Assembly: GCA_028751875.1 (NCBI GenBank)
Contig: CM054142.1
Location: 160,075-224,074 of the forward strand
Direction: 5' to 3'
DNA: 64,000 bases
Source of the DNA: Rapana venosa
Taxonomy: Eukaryota; Mollusca; Gastropoda; Neogastropoda; Muricidae
Position numbers and translations under genes: made by a program. This document shows, piece by piece, positions 45,821 through 59,284 of this stretch (positions within the stretch are counted from its first letter, which is position 1; every line of letters begins with the position of its first letter). The notes below the pieces were generated by a model that worked only from the letters and a program-made list of their open reading frames with translations, made no database searches and was not told the DNA's origin.

Positions 45821-47872
45821 TGAAAATACACACACATACATTACAGTACATTCACCCAACAACATGTATGTGTTCACAAACTATTTTCCATTATTTCTCC
45901 AAGCATTTCAACATACACAAAGTGAACAATCAAAAAACTGATTTCAGATCATTTCTGAAGCCATGGGAGCTTTTTTCCTTTTAACGTTCTATGATCTGTT
46001 AAAGGTCGCGAAACTTTCAGGCCCAAAAAAAGGCAAATAACCAAACAACCACATTTTATACATGTCAAATGAAACATTTAAAAACATCAGGTTTTTGTTT
46101 GGGTTTTTCAGGAATAAAATTTTCAGTCCAGCAATATTCAGACAATAAATTCTAAAATATACTTTTCAGTAAGCGGTAAAAACAAACAAAACAAACCAGT
46201 AACATCAAAATTCTTGATTCATTGAAAAATACAATTAAACCAACCAAATAGAGAAAGGGAAAAAAAAAAAACCCTCCAGCAAGGAATCACACAGATTTGT
46301 TCTCTCATTTACATTTGGATTGAGCAACAACAAACTATTGTACCTCTGGTTTTTTTTTAAAACTTAAAGGTGCATCACACCCACTCTTATTACCCATGGT
46401 CAATATGAATATAGTAAAACCCTCCATAACTAATTAATAAGTAAACAAACATTGCTAATTATATACACAAAATACTCAAAAAACATTATGTCAGACACAT
46501 CAGAGGATGAATTGTCTTTTTAATGTGGATGTTTAGATAGAACACCCCAACATCTTATTAAATCTGTTTTCAAAAAGACATCGCACCTTCCCTCCTGCAG
46601 TAATCCTCTTTCCTCATTCACACTGACCTCAACAATTTCCTATCCTTTTCTCTTTAGCTACTTTTCTCTCCCCTTCCACCCCCCCCCACACCCCCTTCAC
46701 ACTCTCACACACCTCACAACACCACGTGACATGTTCTATATACCCTAATTCACAAAACTGCATTGCAAAGAATTCATTCAATCTTGGCAATTTTCTTTTC
46801 AAGACTGTAAAATTGTTAAATATTATTGGGAAAAAAATCTATTACACTTGTTACACATCAAAACTTATTGATTTAAATACTTTCCAAAAACCACAAAAAC
46901 CCACCAACAATATTATACCATCAAACATACCTGTGTAGGCTCTTGCAATTGTACATTGACCAGCAATTCCCTCAACACACAAAACCACTGATCATATGTA
47001 AACCCTTAGGTAATGGTTATATTGATTGCTTGCAGGACATATCCTGTACACAGTCTCTAATTCCCCCCATCCCTGTCCTTTACCACCAACATCCTTCCCT
47101 TGCTACTCATCTCCCACAAAGCATCATTATATTAAAAAGAAAAGCAACATACTAACAAAAACAACAAATCAGTCAGCATCCTTCATTTTGGAAACTATAG
47201 TTTTCACGAAGCGTGCACGCACGCCACACCACATCTACTTTGTGTAGTGTCACAGCACCCATATGCAGATGAAGGTGATGGAATACCATGTATAGTAGAA
47301 CATAATTTGCCTGCTGCACCCAAAAAATAAAATGGGAGGGGGGGGTAGGTCATCTCCTTGCCCCCATTTTACACAACCTTTTAGCCTTCTGTTCCCACTG
47401 ATCTGAAACAGGTTTTCCATCCCATCCCCCCCCTTTTTTTAAACCTCCTTTCTTAAAATGCATCCTCACCACCCCTACTGCACTCTGCAACACTCCACTA
47501 TTTCCAACACTCCACCTTCCCTATGATCATACAATCGTGCATTTTAGAAAGATTATTTTTTGGGACTTTTGCATGACAATTGTATTTAGTTTTACGAATT
47601 TCCCCCCTTTTTCATTTTTAAAGGAATATCCTCTTTATTGCTAGTATCTCTCCCTGGCCCCAGAATAAACAAACCATTCCTGACCTACCTTGACCATACA
47701 CACGTTAGTGTTTCATCCCTTCATTCCCTAAAGGACATGCATCATATCCCTCGCCTTTCCTAGCACTACTTTCACTAAATCTCAAAGCCTTTTGACGGAC
47801 ACATGCACTACAGATGTTTTGGGCACCATCATCATGTATATCATAGTATCCATCCGCCTTTTGTGTCACATG

Positions 47873-47921
47873 TGGGTTAGGGTTAGAGGTAAAGGTTAGA
47901 TAAAGGTTAGGGTTGTGTTAG
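47873..47921 (+). repeat. Telomere-like motifs, copy B
   Basis: Identical to 31476-31524. Confidence 0.55.
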
Positions 47922-48599
47922 CATGCAAATGTTTATCAGGGGTAAGGGATGTTGGTCTGTCGTTGGTCGGTTGTTATTTCTGAATGCATATGGACACAAT
48001 GGCAAGCGGGACACTATGATATGTAGCTTTTTAAAAACTATGAATTACCACGATCTTACCAATAGCGAGTTACTTCTTGCACTGCAGTTCTTGACTCTAG
48101 CTATCTTATTTCAGGTCTACAATATTTCTTAGCTAATCATGAACCCTACAATGGCAAGTGTTTTTGCACTGTAGTGTGTGCAAACATCTTAATTTCACGT
48201 TACAATTTTTTCAAAGAGTCGTATTATTTTTAAATGACAAAAGAGTCCAAAAATACGAAAAAATTTACATTTTAATCAAATGGAATGTAAACAAAATTCG
48301 TTAACAGCAGTTTCCTTCATTTTTTAATTCCCAATAAAATTTGAGGAAAAAAACTGGGTTTCCTTTTCTTCTTACCTTACACTCCCATTTTTGCCATTTC
48401 ATGATCTAAACTGCAGTCTACGCCCCTCTTGCCACCACCCCTCCCCCTCCATCCTTTAAATTCCTTTTCTACAAAAATTTCATATACACATTACCCCACA
48501 CCCCTTTTACACACATGCACGCCTGCATTCATTGTTTATGTACACATTTATAAGAAATGCTTTCATTAAATCTTAATTGGCATATTTTTCCTTTTTCAG

Positions 48600-48677
48600 T
48601 TTGCAATTCTGTGTGATGCAGGGCGTCTTCAGCAAATGGGTACCTGGCAGCAGAAACCCATCCCTTCTCCAGGCTGA
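48600..48677 (+). CDS. Candidate terminal exon (25 codons), copy B
   Basis: Same sequence and splice acceptor as 32203-32280. Confidence 0.3.
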   Translation, partial: FAILCDAGRLQQMGTWQQKPIPSPG

Positions 48678-48781
48678 ATCTGTCTGGCAGTGTATTTCTG
48701 ACATGTGCAGTGATGATACAAGGTTATAGTCACCAGAAGCAGAGGGATCTCTTGAACCTGATCTGAAAGGGTGGGGACCAA

Positions 48782-48972
48782 TTTCTTTAGTGCAGTGGAC
48801 TCCTAAGGGAAAGTGATGGGGTAAAAACTAAGCAGCTGCAGAAACAGTTTTTGTGGAGTGGACTCCTAACAAAGTGTTGGTGTAAAACTAAGCAGCTGCA
48901 GAAAACAGTTTCTTTAGTGGAGTGGGACTCCTAGCAAAGTGTGGGGGGTTAAAAACTAAAGCAGCTACAGCG
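48782..48972 (+). repeat. Three-unit ~65-bp tandem repeat, copy B
   Basis: Same as 32385-32575. Confidence 0.85.
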
Positions 48973-49382
48973 AATTAGCATAGTATACCATGGTAGGCAG
49001 CACATACATTTGCCCCACTTCTGTCACTTTTAACATTCTTTACCTAACAAACACTATGGATAATTGTTTTCTCTCTAAAAAACAAAAAACAACACACACA
49101 CACTGTCAATCATATTGCTATCAGCACTATCTTTTTTTTAAAACCCTCCCTTTTCAGTTGAAATAGAGGATGAAAAGTAAATGCACATAGGAAAAAAAGT
49201 CTTCAAACTAGTTTTTCCAAACACTCATAAAAGTTAAAGGTGCATTTTACTTATGTTCTACCGAACAGTTTCCAATGAAGAATCTCCTTCTATAAAAAAT
49301 CCTATCGCCTTTTTCTCTCAACCCATTCTATATACACAACATAAGGAAATCATTATTATACTATGAATGATAAAAAGCAAAT

Positions 49383-49435
49383 GGCTGTGTATTCAATGCA
49401 CCATCTGGACAATAAGTTTCTGACTGTGCTGTGAC
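49383..49435 (+). mobile_element. Retroposon 3' tail, copy B
   Basis: Same as 32986-33038. Confidence 0.45.
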
Positions 49436-49931
49436 CAAACTTTTTGTTACGGAGTACACAGAAGTTTCCTCTTTAACTTTTTTGTCTATCTGCATGAAGC
49501 TTCAAAAAAAAAAATTTTTTTCCCTTTCCTTTTGGGTGAGAGATTCTTTTCCCTCTTTTTTTCTGTTGGTTAGTAACGTTTGTCTATTTTCTGTTCCCAT
49601 AAGTTTTACATCTTCTGTTTTTCCTTGTCTATTTTCTTTTCCCTTTAAGTTGTACCATCTTCTGTTTTCTCCAAGTTTTATTAGTTATTGATACATTATA
49701 CATTTCTCTTTAGAGGCAAAAAAATGATCCTTACAACAGAAACAGTAACAACAAGCAAAAAAATAATAGAAAGGCACAAAAAAACCCAAAAGCACGAAAT
49801 TTGAGGCGTATTTTTTTAGTAGCTCGTTTTCTTTGCTTTTTTCTCTTTGTATTATTTTCCTTTGTCTTTAAAAAAATTTTTTTTTTTACAGTTTCTTTTG
49901 TTTTTTTTTTCTTTACGTCCCTTTTGGTGTG

Positions 49932-50807
49932 GGCGGGATTTACGAGCGGGGGGAGGTAGGGGAGGTCAAGTAGCTTGGGATTAGGGTGTGGGGGACTGGG
50001 TGGAGGGCTGTGTGTGGGCTACTAGGGGGGAGGGGGTAGGGTGGTAAAGTGGGTGTGGGGTCTTCTGACCTCTGGATGGCTAGTTATGGGAGATAGGGGG
50101 TGTTTTTACGGGTGGTGGGGGCGGGAGGGCTGGGTCTGGGGGGGGTTAGTGGGGGTCAGGGTTGGTGGGTTTGTTGAGTGTTGGGCGGTTTGGGGGGTTT
50201 TTACCCGGTGCGGGGCTGTAGGAAAGGGGGGTGTTGAATGGTTAGGGGCTTTGGGGGGATTTATGGGGTGCTTGGGGGTTGGGGTGGTTATAGATGTTTG
50301 GGGGTTAAGTTAGGACGGGGGTGGGGGCGGGTGCTCTGGGGGGTGGGTCATATCTAGGGATGTTCGGTTTGGGGTTTTAATGGGGGCGTGGGGTTTCTAT
50401 GGGCTGGGGGGTGTGGAGGGGGGGGGGTAGGTAGTGGGGAGGTGGGGGGGGTGTATTAAAGGGGTGTAGGTGGGGTTATTTGTTGTGTTGAGTTTTAAGC
50501 GATTCGGGGGTGTTTGATTGTAGCCATGGGGGTTGTGTACTTGGCGGGGGGGGATTTATCGGGGGGGGGTGGGTAGGGGGCTATACAGGGGGGAGGGAGA
50601 GCGGGGGGAGGGTTTCGTTACGGGGGGGGGGTTGGGGGACAGGGAGGCGTGGGAGGGGTGGGGTAGGAGGGGTTTTCTCTAGGTAGTCGGGGTGGTTGGC
50701 GGGGGAGGTATGCAGGGGCGTGCGGGGGGGGGTTGGGGTTAATAGGGTGTGGGCAGTCTTAGAGGGCGAGAAGGGAGAGGGGGGTTGGGGGGGGTGTTTA
50801 ACGGTGA
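49932..50807 (+). repeat. G-rich block, copy B
   Basis: Same as 33535-34410, including run lengths where I compared them. Confidence 0.75.
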
Positions 50808-51501
50808 TTGATGGTCCCCACTCTTCATAGACAAAGGTCCCACTTACATAGGACAATACCACACAAAAAACCCTGGTTGCAAGATATTCTCCCTCTAAAG
50901 GAAAAAACTAACCAAACACAAGTTTCCCTCATTGAGCCTAGAGCAATAACTGCATGATGCTGCTTTCTAGAATATATTGTATATCAACCATATACATTGT
51001 TGGGTTTGCCGAAGCTCTAGTGTGAGCTGATGCATGGCAGTCCATCAAGTGAAGTTAGTGACCACAATTATCGGGTTTGTTTTTTGCTCCGTGTTTGTTG
51101 CAATGTTCCACTTCTTACACCTTACAGCTTGTCTCTGCACTGCAATTTCGATATAGTCTTCAGTGTGTGTGTACTGTCAAGAATGCTAAAATGCTGTCGG
51201 TATTAAACTTTAAAAATTGTTAACAAAAAAGGGGCTAGAGTGAGGTTTACAGATTGTATTATAATTTTTATTGACTTGAAAGATGTAGTTTTCAAACTTA
51301 GCCAATTTGCTTAGGTTAAACCTGTTTATTTAGTAGATGCAGACAGGGGAGTCTGTGTCTCCTGCGACGCGAAAAAGGCACCAGCGGCAGGATGAAAGAG
51401 AAGAAAGAGAGATTAGTAATAATGATGTTGCATTGATGAGAAACGGTACAGTTTTGAGCACATCACTTTTGTTTATTTAACTTTTAAGTTTTTTATGATC
51501 C

Positions 51502-52497
51502 TTTGGTGATGATGTCCTGGTTTCAAGCGTGATTATGTCCTGGTCTTCTATGCTGTGTCGATGTACTGGTCTTCTATGCGGTGACGATGTCCTGGTCTTC
51601 TATGCGGTGACGTTGTCTGGTCTTCTATGCAGGTGACGATGTCTTGGTCCAGGATGATGTTCTGCTCTTCCATGTGGTGACGATGTCATGGTCTTCCATG
51701 CGGTGACTGATGTCCTGCTCTTCCATGTGGTGACGATGTCCTGGTCTTCCTTGCGGTGACCATGATGTCCTGGTTTCCATGCGGTGAAGATGTCCTGGTC
51801 TTCCATGTGTGGGTGATGATGATCTGGTTTTCCATGTGGTGACGATGTCCTGGTATTCCATGCGAGGTGACAATGTCCTGGTCTTCATGCTGTTAGGTTG
51901 AAATGTCTGGTTTCCATGCGGTGACCATGATGTCCAGGGTCTTCATGCGGATGACCATGATGTCTGGTTTCCTTGTGGTGCGATGTCCTGGTATTCCATG
52001 CTAGGTGACAATGTCCTGGTCTTCCATGCGGTGACCATGATGTCCTGGTCTTCATGCGGTGACCATGATTTCTGGTTTCATGCGGTGACCCTGAGTCCTG
52101 GTATCCATTCGGTGACCATGATGTCCTGGTCTTCCCTTGCGGGGACCATGATGTCCTGGTCTTCCATGCGTGTGGACCACGATGTCCTGGTCTTCCATGC
52201 GGTGACCATGATGTCCTGGTCTTCCATGCGGTGACCATGATGTCCTGGTTCTTCCATGCGGTGACCATGATGGCCTGGACTTCCATGTGGTGACGATGTC
52301 CTGGTCTTCCATGCGAGTTGACCATGATTTGTCTGGGCTTCCATGTGTTGATGATGTCCTGGTTCTTCATGCGGTGACCATGATGTCTGGTCTTCATGTG
52401 GTGACGATTCCTGGTCTTCCTTGGGGTGACCATGATGTCCGCTCTTCCATGTGGAGGTGACAATGTCCTGGTCTTCATGCGGTTGATGATGTCTGTG
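51502..52497 (+). repeat. ~29-bp minisatellite, copy B
   Basis: Same as 35105-36100, with the same unit variants in the same order. Confidence 0.9.
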
Positions 52498-52653
52498 ACA
52501 GAAAACTTGAAAATTTCTCATTGTGTTTTAAAAATTCTTTTTCAAAAAATTATAATTTAACACCTATCAGACTGTCAAAAATGCAAACCAATCAATGCAA
52601 TTAGACAGTGTTGGTAATCAGAACTTTTCTTTTTGAACCGAACCAAGGTGTGA

Positions 52654-52930
52654 CATCCGAGTTAAAATGTCATCCGTTTCTACTGACATGCAATGGCCTA
52701 CTTTTGGGGAAAAGGGGTCATGGTGTGAAGATGTTCTGCTATGCTTTTCATACACGAGACCTTCAATTGGTCTCCATCCCATGGGTTTGTGGGGGTGAGA
52801 TTGAGTTGGTATTGATGTAACTTCTGGGATAAATCCCCCTGAAAACAGGTAGCTGCCGTGTTGGTGGCTCAATCCTGGCCATCACATCACACACTCAACC
52901 GTACACTCTAACCACTAGGCTATCTGCATC
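52654..52930 (-). mobile_element. SINE type A, minus copy (copy B)
   Basis: Counterpart of 36260-36536 with a few indels around 'cctacttttggggaaaaggg'. Confidence 0.65.
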
Positions 52931-53069
52931 CCTAATGAGATGGGTTGGACACTTGACATTATATATTTTGTTTGTCAACCTTGTGTTTTCAACTCCTATA
53001 CAGAATGGAGTTGATCAGTTATTTGATGGTATGACAGAATGTCAATTTTCTTAACTGTTTCAATACTTA

Positions 53070-53136
53070 CCCCCCCCCCCCCCCCCCCCCCCCCCCCACG
53101 CTCCCCCCTCCCCCCCCCCCCCCCCCCCCCCCCCCC
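53070..53136 (+). repeat. Poly-C double run, copy B
   Basis: Same length and interruption as 36676-36742. Confidence 0.9.
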
Positions 53137-53818
53137 ACTTGTTTTCCTTATGTCAAAATACGGACCAGAGGCTCAGTGCACATTTATTAACACTTGTTTT
53201 AACCAATCAGAGTTGCAATCCCACTGACAAATGTGCACAGCAAGTCTGTCTTTGATTACTTGTGTTAAGTCCCACAAACTATTGCTGCTGTTGCATTTTC
53301 ATCTAGCCAATATTACGCAGATTATAGAAAGTGAAATTACAGAATCAAAGCTTGTGAACTTAAGTTTTAATCCGACATGGCACTTTGAATATTTTGAGAA
53401 AAAATTGGGAAAAAAAAAAAATTTATTTCAGTCGGTTCCTTGAATGAACGACCTTGGCAAATCTGATTTAATTCTAAGGGCCTACCTGCCTTTTGTATAA
53501 ATAATTTCTTGCACTAGTTTGTCACAAAAAGTTGGAAGAAAATGCAAGAGGCAACAATAAGACACAGACTACATGATAAATGTAAAATATAACTGATAAT
53601 GACAAACCATCTACAGAACGGGGACACAGTGGAACAACTCATATGTCAAGATCTTAGACCCCTATTTTATCTGACGGGACTAATTTAAGCCTGCACATAT
53701 CTGAATAGTTTGACACTAACATGAAAAATTTCTTACCTGTACTTTATCCAGGATGAAGACCATGTCTTCATGGTTTCATGTCTTGCAGGAAGGCGTGATG
53801 TAAGCATGCATGAACCCA

Positions 53819-54826
53819 CGGCAGTGTTTGAAACTGGCTGCTGTATAGATAGAGCATAGAGCATGTGTTGAAACAGTGACTGGCCTGCTGTCTTAGATTA
53901 GAGCAGTGTTGACAGTGGACTGGCTGCGGCATAGATAGAGCAGTGTTGGAAACAGTGGCTGGCTGCTGACAATAGACAGGGCAGTGTTGAACAGTGGACT
54001 GATGCTGTCATGTTAGGGCAGTGTTAGAACAGTGACTGGCTGTGTCATAGATTAGGGCCAGAGTTGAACAGTGGACTGACTGCGTCATAGATAGAGCAGT
54101 GTTGACAGTGGACTGACTGTGTCATAGATTAGGCCGTGTTGTACAGTGGGACCTGACTGCTGTCATAGATAGGGCAGTGTTGAAACAGTGGACAGATGCT
54201 GTCTAGATTAGAGCTGTGTTGAAAGTGGATGGCTGCAGTGATTAGGGCAGTGTTGAACAGTGGACTGACTGCTGTCATAGATAGGGCGTGTTGAACAGTG
54301 GATGGTGCTGTGATAGGCATGTTCAGTGTTGAACCGTGGATGATGCTGTCATAGATGGGCAGTGTGAAAGTGGGGACTGACTGCTGTCATTAGATAGGGC
54401 AGTGTTGAAACATGTGGACTGGGCTGCTGTCATAGATAGGGCAGTGTTGAACAGTGACAGACTTGCTGTCATAGATAGGGCGTGTTTGAACGTGGGACTG
54501 GCTGCTGTCATAGATAGGCAGTGTTGAACAGTGGACTGACTGCTGTCATAGATAGGCAGTGTTGACAGTGGACTGGCTGCTGTTCAGGACAGGGCAGTGT
54601 TGAACAGTGGATGGCTGCATGTCATAGAATAGGGCAGTGTTGGAACAGTGGACTGGGCTTGCTGTGTAGGGCAGTGGTTGACAGTGGACTGACTGTGTCA
54701 TAGAACAGGGCATTGTTGAACAGTGGACTGGCTGCTGTCATAGACAGGCAGTGTTGAACAGTGGACTGGCTGTGTCATTTAGACAGGGCAGTGTTGAACA
54801 GTGGACTGACTGCTGTCATAGATTAG
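53819..54826 (+). repeat. ~39-bp minisatellite, copy B
   Basis: Same as 37430-38437 apart from small changes at the left edge. Confidence 0.9.
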
Positions 54827-54847
54827 GGTGGGGGTGTTGGGCATTAT

Positions 54848-54969
54848 TGCCCCCCCCGGCCACGCGCGCGGGCCCGCGACGCTCGCCGGGGCGCACTCGG
54901 ACCATAGGGGGGGGGGGACACCCCCAACGCCCCCCCCCCCCCCCCCACCCCCCCCCCCACCCCCTGTGT
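54848..54969 (+). other. Isolated GC-rich segment, copy B
   Basis: Same as 38459-38580. Confidence 0.5.
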
Positions 54970-55319
54970 GGGTGAGAGAGATGAGGTTTTGTGAGTGATG
55001 TGGGTGTGTGTGGAGATTTATTGTGTGCTGTGGGTGAGGGAGAAGAGTGAGTGTGGTGTGTGCACATTTGTGTGTGGTGTTGTGCTTGTGTTGTCGAGAG
55101 AGAAGAAGTGTGGTTTTGTGTGTGTTTGTGTGTGTTGCTGTGTGTGAGGAGAGAAGAAATGTGAGTGTGTTGTGAGTTGTGAGTGTGTGTGAGATGTGGG
55201 TCTTGTTGTGTGTGAGTGTTGTGTGTGAGAGATGAGAGTCGGTCTGTCTGGTGTGTGGTGAGTGTGCTGGTGTGTGCGTGTGATGCTTGCTTGTGTGGTG
55301 ATGTGTTTTGCCCCTGCCT
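54970..55319 (+). repeat. GT/GAGA degenerate repeat, copy B
   Basis: Same as 38581-38930. Confidence 0.7.
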
Positions 55320-56494
55320 CATATGGATTGTGATTTAGTCTGTATGTGAAAAGGCGTGTTAGCATAACGGCAATGAGCTGCTTAGGCAAGATTTTTTGGG
55401 GGTTATACTCTATGACTGGGATAGTACTTTCTAAGGCACCAACACCCATCTTTAGCCGCTCTCTTCTCTCTGCATCACCGACCTAAATCAAATTGACCAG
55501 TATGAGAGTAAAGATATGGTGGTGCAACAGAATTTTCATAAAATCCTAGAAAAAAAATAAAAAAGTGAAATGCTCTAAATTAAACAAATAAAATAAAACC
55601 AGCATTGGCCCAAACCAATTTTCAGTGATTTGTTGTGAATGCATGCAATTGTGTACTCTCATCAACAGAAACCATTTTTGCGACCTACTTAGGGAAGCTG
55701 CTGTGTTTTTGAGCGCAGACCACAAGAGGAGGAATAGGAACATGGAGTGAAAAGGATCGACCCCCCCCCCCGAGTGCGGTGGAGGAGACCTTTATAATCT
55801 ACCACACACCCTCTGCAGCCACAGAAGAGTTTTATTAACACCCGTTCACTTGCCATTTCACATCAGAATGTTCACGGAGCAGCTCTCTTTGCGGGGGAAA
55901 ATTCAGTCCATGAGGGTTTTGAGGGTAATGGATTGACAAACAAATTCAGAGCATGTTGGATTGATGATTGAATTGTAATGTTGCTCAAATGACCGTTGTC
56001 TTTGTTGCATGGATAATATGTCATGGGTGAAAGGAAAACTGTCTAACAGGTTAAAGGATGGAAAAATCCCCTTTCACGTCGACCAACAGTTGCCTTTGCT
56101 TCTCCCTTGTAGCACTTTCAGACCCTGTCAGAGCACAAAGCTTCATGGGGAATGAAAAAGTAAACCTTTCTGCTGGCCAGGGGCTTACCTTCTGTTCAAG
56201 AAACCTAAATTTTAGAGATGAGAGGCGGGATTGTTTTTTGTTCAAGAATTTCAGTTTTGTGTCGGATGATGACACCTGCCTGTGTGGGCTGTGTGATCTT
56301 TGGCTTTGGGCTGTGGGACTCTCAAACGGCCTTCTTCGTTCCAGAGCTATGCCTTTGTGGATGCTAATGTGCGGGGTTGGAGTAGGGCAGGGAAACTGTC
56401 GCTGGCTTGGTGATACTGCTGCTGCTTCCTCTCTGGGGTTTGTGATGCTGTAAACCTGTCGAGGTGCTCTGTAAGGAACGCTTATCCAGCCCAG

Positions 56495-56602
56495 GTCATG
56501 GTAGTAACTCCTTCAAATGAGTCGTCTGTGATTCCTCGTTCCTGTTATGATAACATTTGTGAGTTCCTCTGGCTATGGAAAATTGGAGCCTATAAGGCAC
56601 CG
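56495..56602 (+). CDS. Candidate exon X, copy B
   Basis: Same sequence, phase and splice sites as 40106-40213. Confidence 0.35.
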
Positions 56603-56617
56603 GTAAGGTATCTTCAA

Positions 56618-56686
56618 CCCCCCCCCCCCCCCCCCTCACCCACCCCCCCCCCCCCACCACCCGCCCCCACCCCACCCCCCCCCCCC
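56618..56686 (+). repeat. C-rich low-complexity run, copy B
   Basis: Same as 40229-40297, with equal run lengths. Confidence 0.9.
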
Positions 56687-56943
56687 TACAATCCTACAAC
56701 AATCACAATCTTCCAAAGAGGCGGTATGTCCATATTTGATATCCTTGCTCCCTCTTTGAGGGTCATGTGGATGAATATCAAATTGTTTCTTTTTCTAGTT
56801 ACAGATGTACAAATGTTATCCGTTTTGAGATTCCCATGTATTGAAAAATAGACTGGTAGACATAACATATCTTGGAAGATAGTTCGATTTTCCGATATAT
56901 GGATAACGATCAAAAATTACAATCTGATTCTTTTTAACCCCAG

Positions 56944-57161
56944 GGAAATCATCAGTTATATAGTCACACTTTCTGTCGAAACCTGTTGGCGCTCTTCTTT
57001 GTCAGTGATCCAGTCAGACCAAGAAAAGTCCACAGTTCAGTGAGCACAACCATTCTATTACTTGGACCAAACATGGAAAGGAACAGGGCTCTTGATGCCA
57101 TTCACACGTCCCTCATTTTCTGCCACTCAAGGCCTGGTGAGGAGTGTCTTCTTCCGCATGG
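56944..57161 (+). CDS. Candidate exon Y, copy B
   Basis: Same sequence and splice sites as 40555-40772. No substitution separates the two copies in this exon. Confidence 0.4.
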
Positions 57162-57259
57162 GTAAGTTGCCTTTTGCAGTTTCCCTGGATGCTGCGGGGG
57201 GGCACTTGGACGCCTGTAATTAAAAATACAGGGACCGTTGAGGTGGGCACGAAGAGCAC

Positions 57260-57496
57260 TTGAGCGAGGCCTGGGGGGGGCAGCTGAGGCTTGGTTTGGG
57301 ACGGAGTGCAGCTGACTTGGCCGTGTTATGGTTGATCACAGTCCATGTTAGCGCCTGGCTGGTATGTTTGTACTGCGACTCACAGCTGCGGGACCTGGTG
57401 TTCTTGGGCCGCTGGCTGAGGTCACCGGCGGCGCACAGTCGGGCCGGGCCAGCTCTCTGTTACTACATGACCTACCATGCGAAACTGCCGCCTTGA
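57260..57496 (+). CDS. GC3-rich ORF, possible exon, copy B
   Basis: Same as 40871-41107. Confidence 0.3.
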   Translation: MSEAWGGQLRLGLGRSAADLAVLWLITVHVSAWLVCLYCDSQLRDLVFLGRWLRSPAAHSRAGPALCYYMTYHAKLPP

Positions 57497-58030
57497 AAGA
57501 GAAAACAACAAGGGATCTCAGTCACCCGAAGGCAGAGGAATCTTTGGTAACTCTATTTCAGATCATTTTAAATCGAGGTTTTTTTTTTTTTACACCTAAA
57601 GAAAAATTATGACATCTGTCTTATGTTACATAGGATCATACCAAAATAGTATTGTCAATCCGAGGGTTGATTCAGTAAATACTTGACTTTCATTTTCTAT
57701 ATGGATGCACTATAAGTTTTGGAAGGTTGTTTGTTTCTGTTGTTATAGGAGTATCTGTAATTTATTATATTGGTTTTGGTAGACATTTTGTTAACAAATC
57801 TAGCAAGAAAAAAAAAAACTAAACGAGTCATCCTCTGTCACCCAAGGGAAAGGTTCGTGATATACTTAAGACTATAATCTCGTGAATTCCCTAACAACAC
57901 CCCACCCCCACCCCCCCTGTCCCAAGATGCCCCCTCGCTTCTCATATGAAAGAGCGCCCGCACTCCCCATCCCTCTCCACTTATACCCTCATGCCGCCCT
58001 CCTGCCCTTTCTCCTCTAAACCCATAGCAG

Positions 58031-58157
58031 GAAGAAAAATGAGTGCAATCATTACTTCAGGTCAGATATTCTCAAGGGGGAGCAACGCAGGAGGAGCTGT
58101 GGTCAGCAGAGAACTGCCTGCTATAGCTTAGGAATGTTTGGTAGGAACGTGGGATAG
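58031..58157 (+). CDS. Candidate terminal exon Z, copy B
   Basis: Same as 41642-41768. Confidence 0.3.
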
Positions 58158-58549
58158 GACATTGAGTGGGTTGTGCTGTGAGAGGAGGTGTTTTTGCTGT
58201 TGCTCCTTTTTTCCCCCAGAGGAAAAAAAAAGAGATGTCAGATTCCTCAATCCAGTCCCTTAAAACCATCTTTGTTTATACATATATTAGGTGTAGAGTC
58301 CAATTGTCTGTCACCTAAGTTACTCAATCTAAACCGTCATTCGCAGTAAAATGATCTAGTACAGTTGGTATTTGTTTGGTGATTTGTTTTATTTTTATTG
58401 CTGGGTTTTCTTTGGTTACTTGTTTGTGTTGTTTTGTTTTGGGGGTTGTTTGTTTTTAGTTGTTTTTTGGGGGATGGATCTGTCCAGGTTTTTGATATGG
58501 GGGTTTTTTGTTTTGTTATTTGTTTTGGGGTTGTTTTTTCTTTCTTTCT

Positions 58550-58785
58550 TTTTTTTTTTTTTTTTTTTTTCTTAGGGGGGGGGGGGGGGGGGTGTGGGTC
58601 TGTTGGAGGGGGGGGGGGGGGGGGGTGGGGGGGGGGGGGGAGGGGGGGGAGGGGGGGGAGGGGGGGGGGGGGGGGGGGGGGGGTGTGGGTCCTTAAAGGG
58701 GGGGGGGGGTCGGGGGGGGGGGAGTGGGGGGGGGGGTTATATCTGTTTTTTAGGGGTGAGGGGGGTTCTGGGGGGGGGGGGGTCT
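58550..58785 (+). repeat. Poly-T then poly-G block, copy B
   Basis: Same as 42161-42395. Confidence 0.9.
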
Positions 58786-59035
58786 TCTGTCTATGGGGTC
58801 TTTATAGTCAAAGTAAGCATGGAATGCTATCTGTAATACAAGAGATGCATTTTTTAGAAGTTTGTCACCACACGCACTTCTTGTGGAACTTGAAACCACA
58901 ACAAACACTATCAAGAACTGAGCTTTGGGAGGGTGATAACTTTTTTGTGTGTGATTGACTATATTTATTTATTCATTTTGCGAGTAAGTTGGACAGATGG
59001 TCCCGAGAAATGGGACAACAGGATTTAGCTTTGGT

Positions 59036-59130
59036 TGATCATAAAGTCGGAATACAGCTACCTCAATGGTAAGGGGGAAATATGGCCGCAATCTTACCAT
59101 TAACCATGGAGCTCTAGCTCAGGAAAAAAA
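59036..59130 (+). mobile_element. SINE type B, 3' fragment
   Basis: 'aagtcggaatacagctacct', 'caatggtaagggggaaatat' and 'ccatggagctctagctcagg' match the 3' part of 59962-60336 and of 24380-24470. Confidence 0.6.
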
Positions 59131-59278
59131 AATATCAACGGCTTGATCATTTGAAATGCAATGACTGAAGTACCTATGTTTCTGGCAATATTCTCACGCA
59201 CATACACACACACAGCATAGACACACTCCCCCTCCAGCCCCTTCCCCCCCCCCCCCCACCCCCAACCAATTTCAATAC

Positions 59279-59284
59279 TTTATT
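59279..59284 (-). promoter_or_regulatory. Polyadenylation signal AATAAA (minus)
   Basis: The minus strand reads gagatAATAAAgtattgaaattgg, about 310 bp after the stop codon of the minus-strand exon at 59595-59731, followed by a G-rich (minus) stretch. The arrangement stop - 3' UTR - AATAAA supports a gene end here. The 3' UTR (59285-59594) contains CA microsatellite. Confidence 0.45.

Larger units (their letters stand above)
42557..58923 (+). repeat. Copy B of a 16.4-kb direct duplication
   Basis: Near-identical repeat of 26159-42534, adjacent and in the same orientation. The right edge, after 58923, is the first place where B leaves A. A real tandem duplication this exact would be very young. 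An assembly duplicate (two haplotypes or one locus placed twice) is the simpler explanation. Confidence 0.95.
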
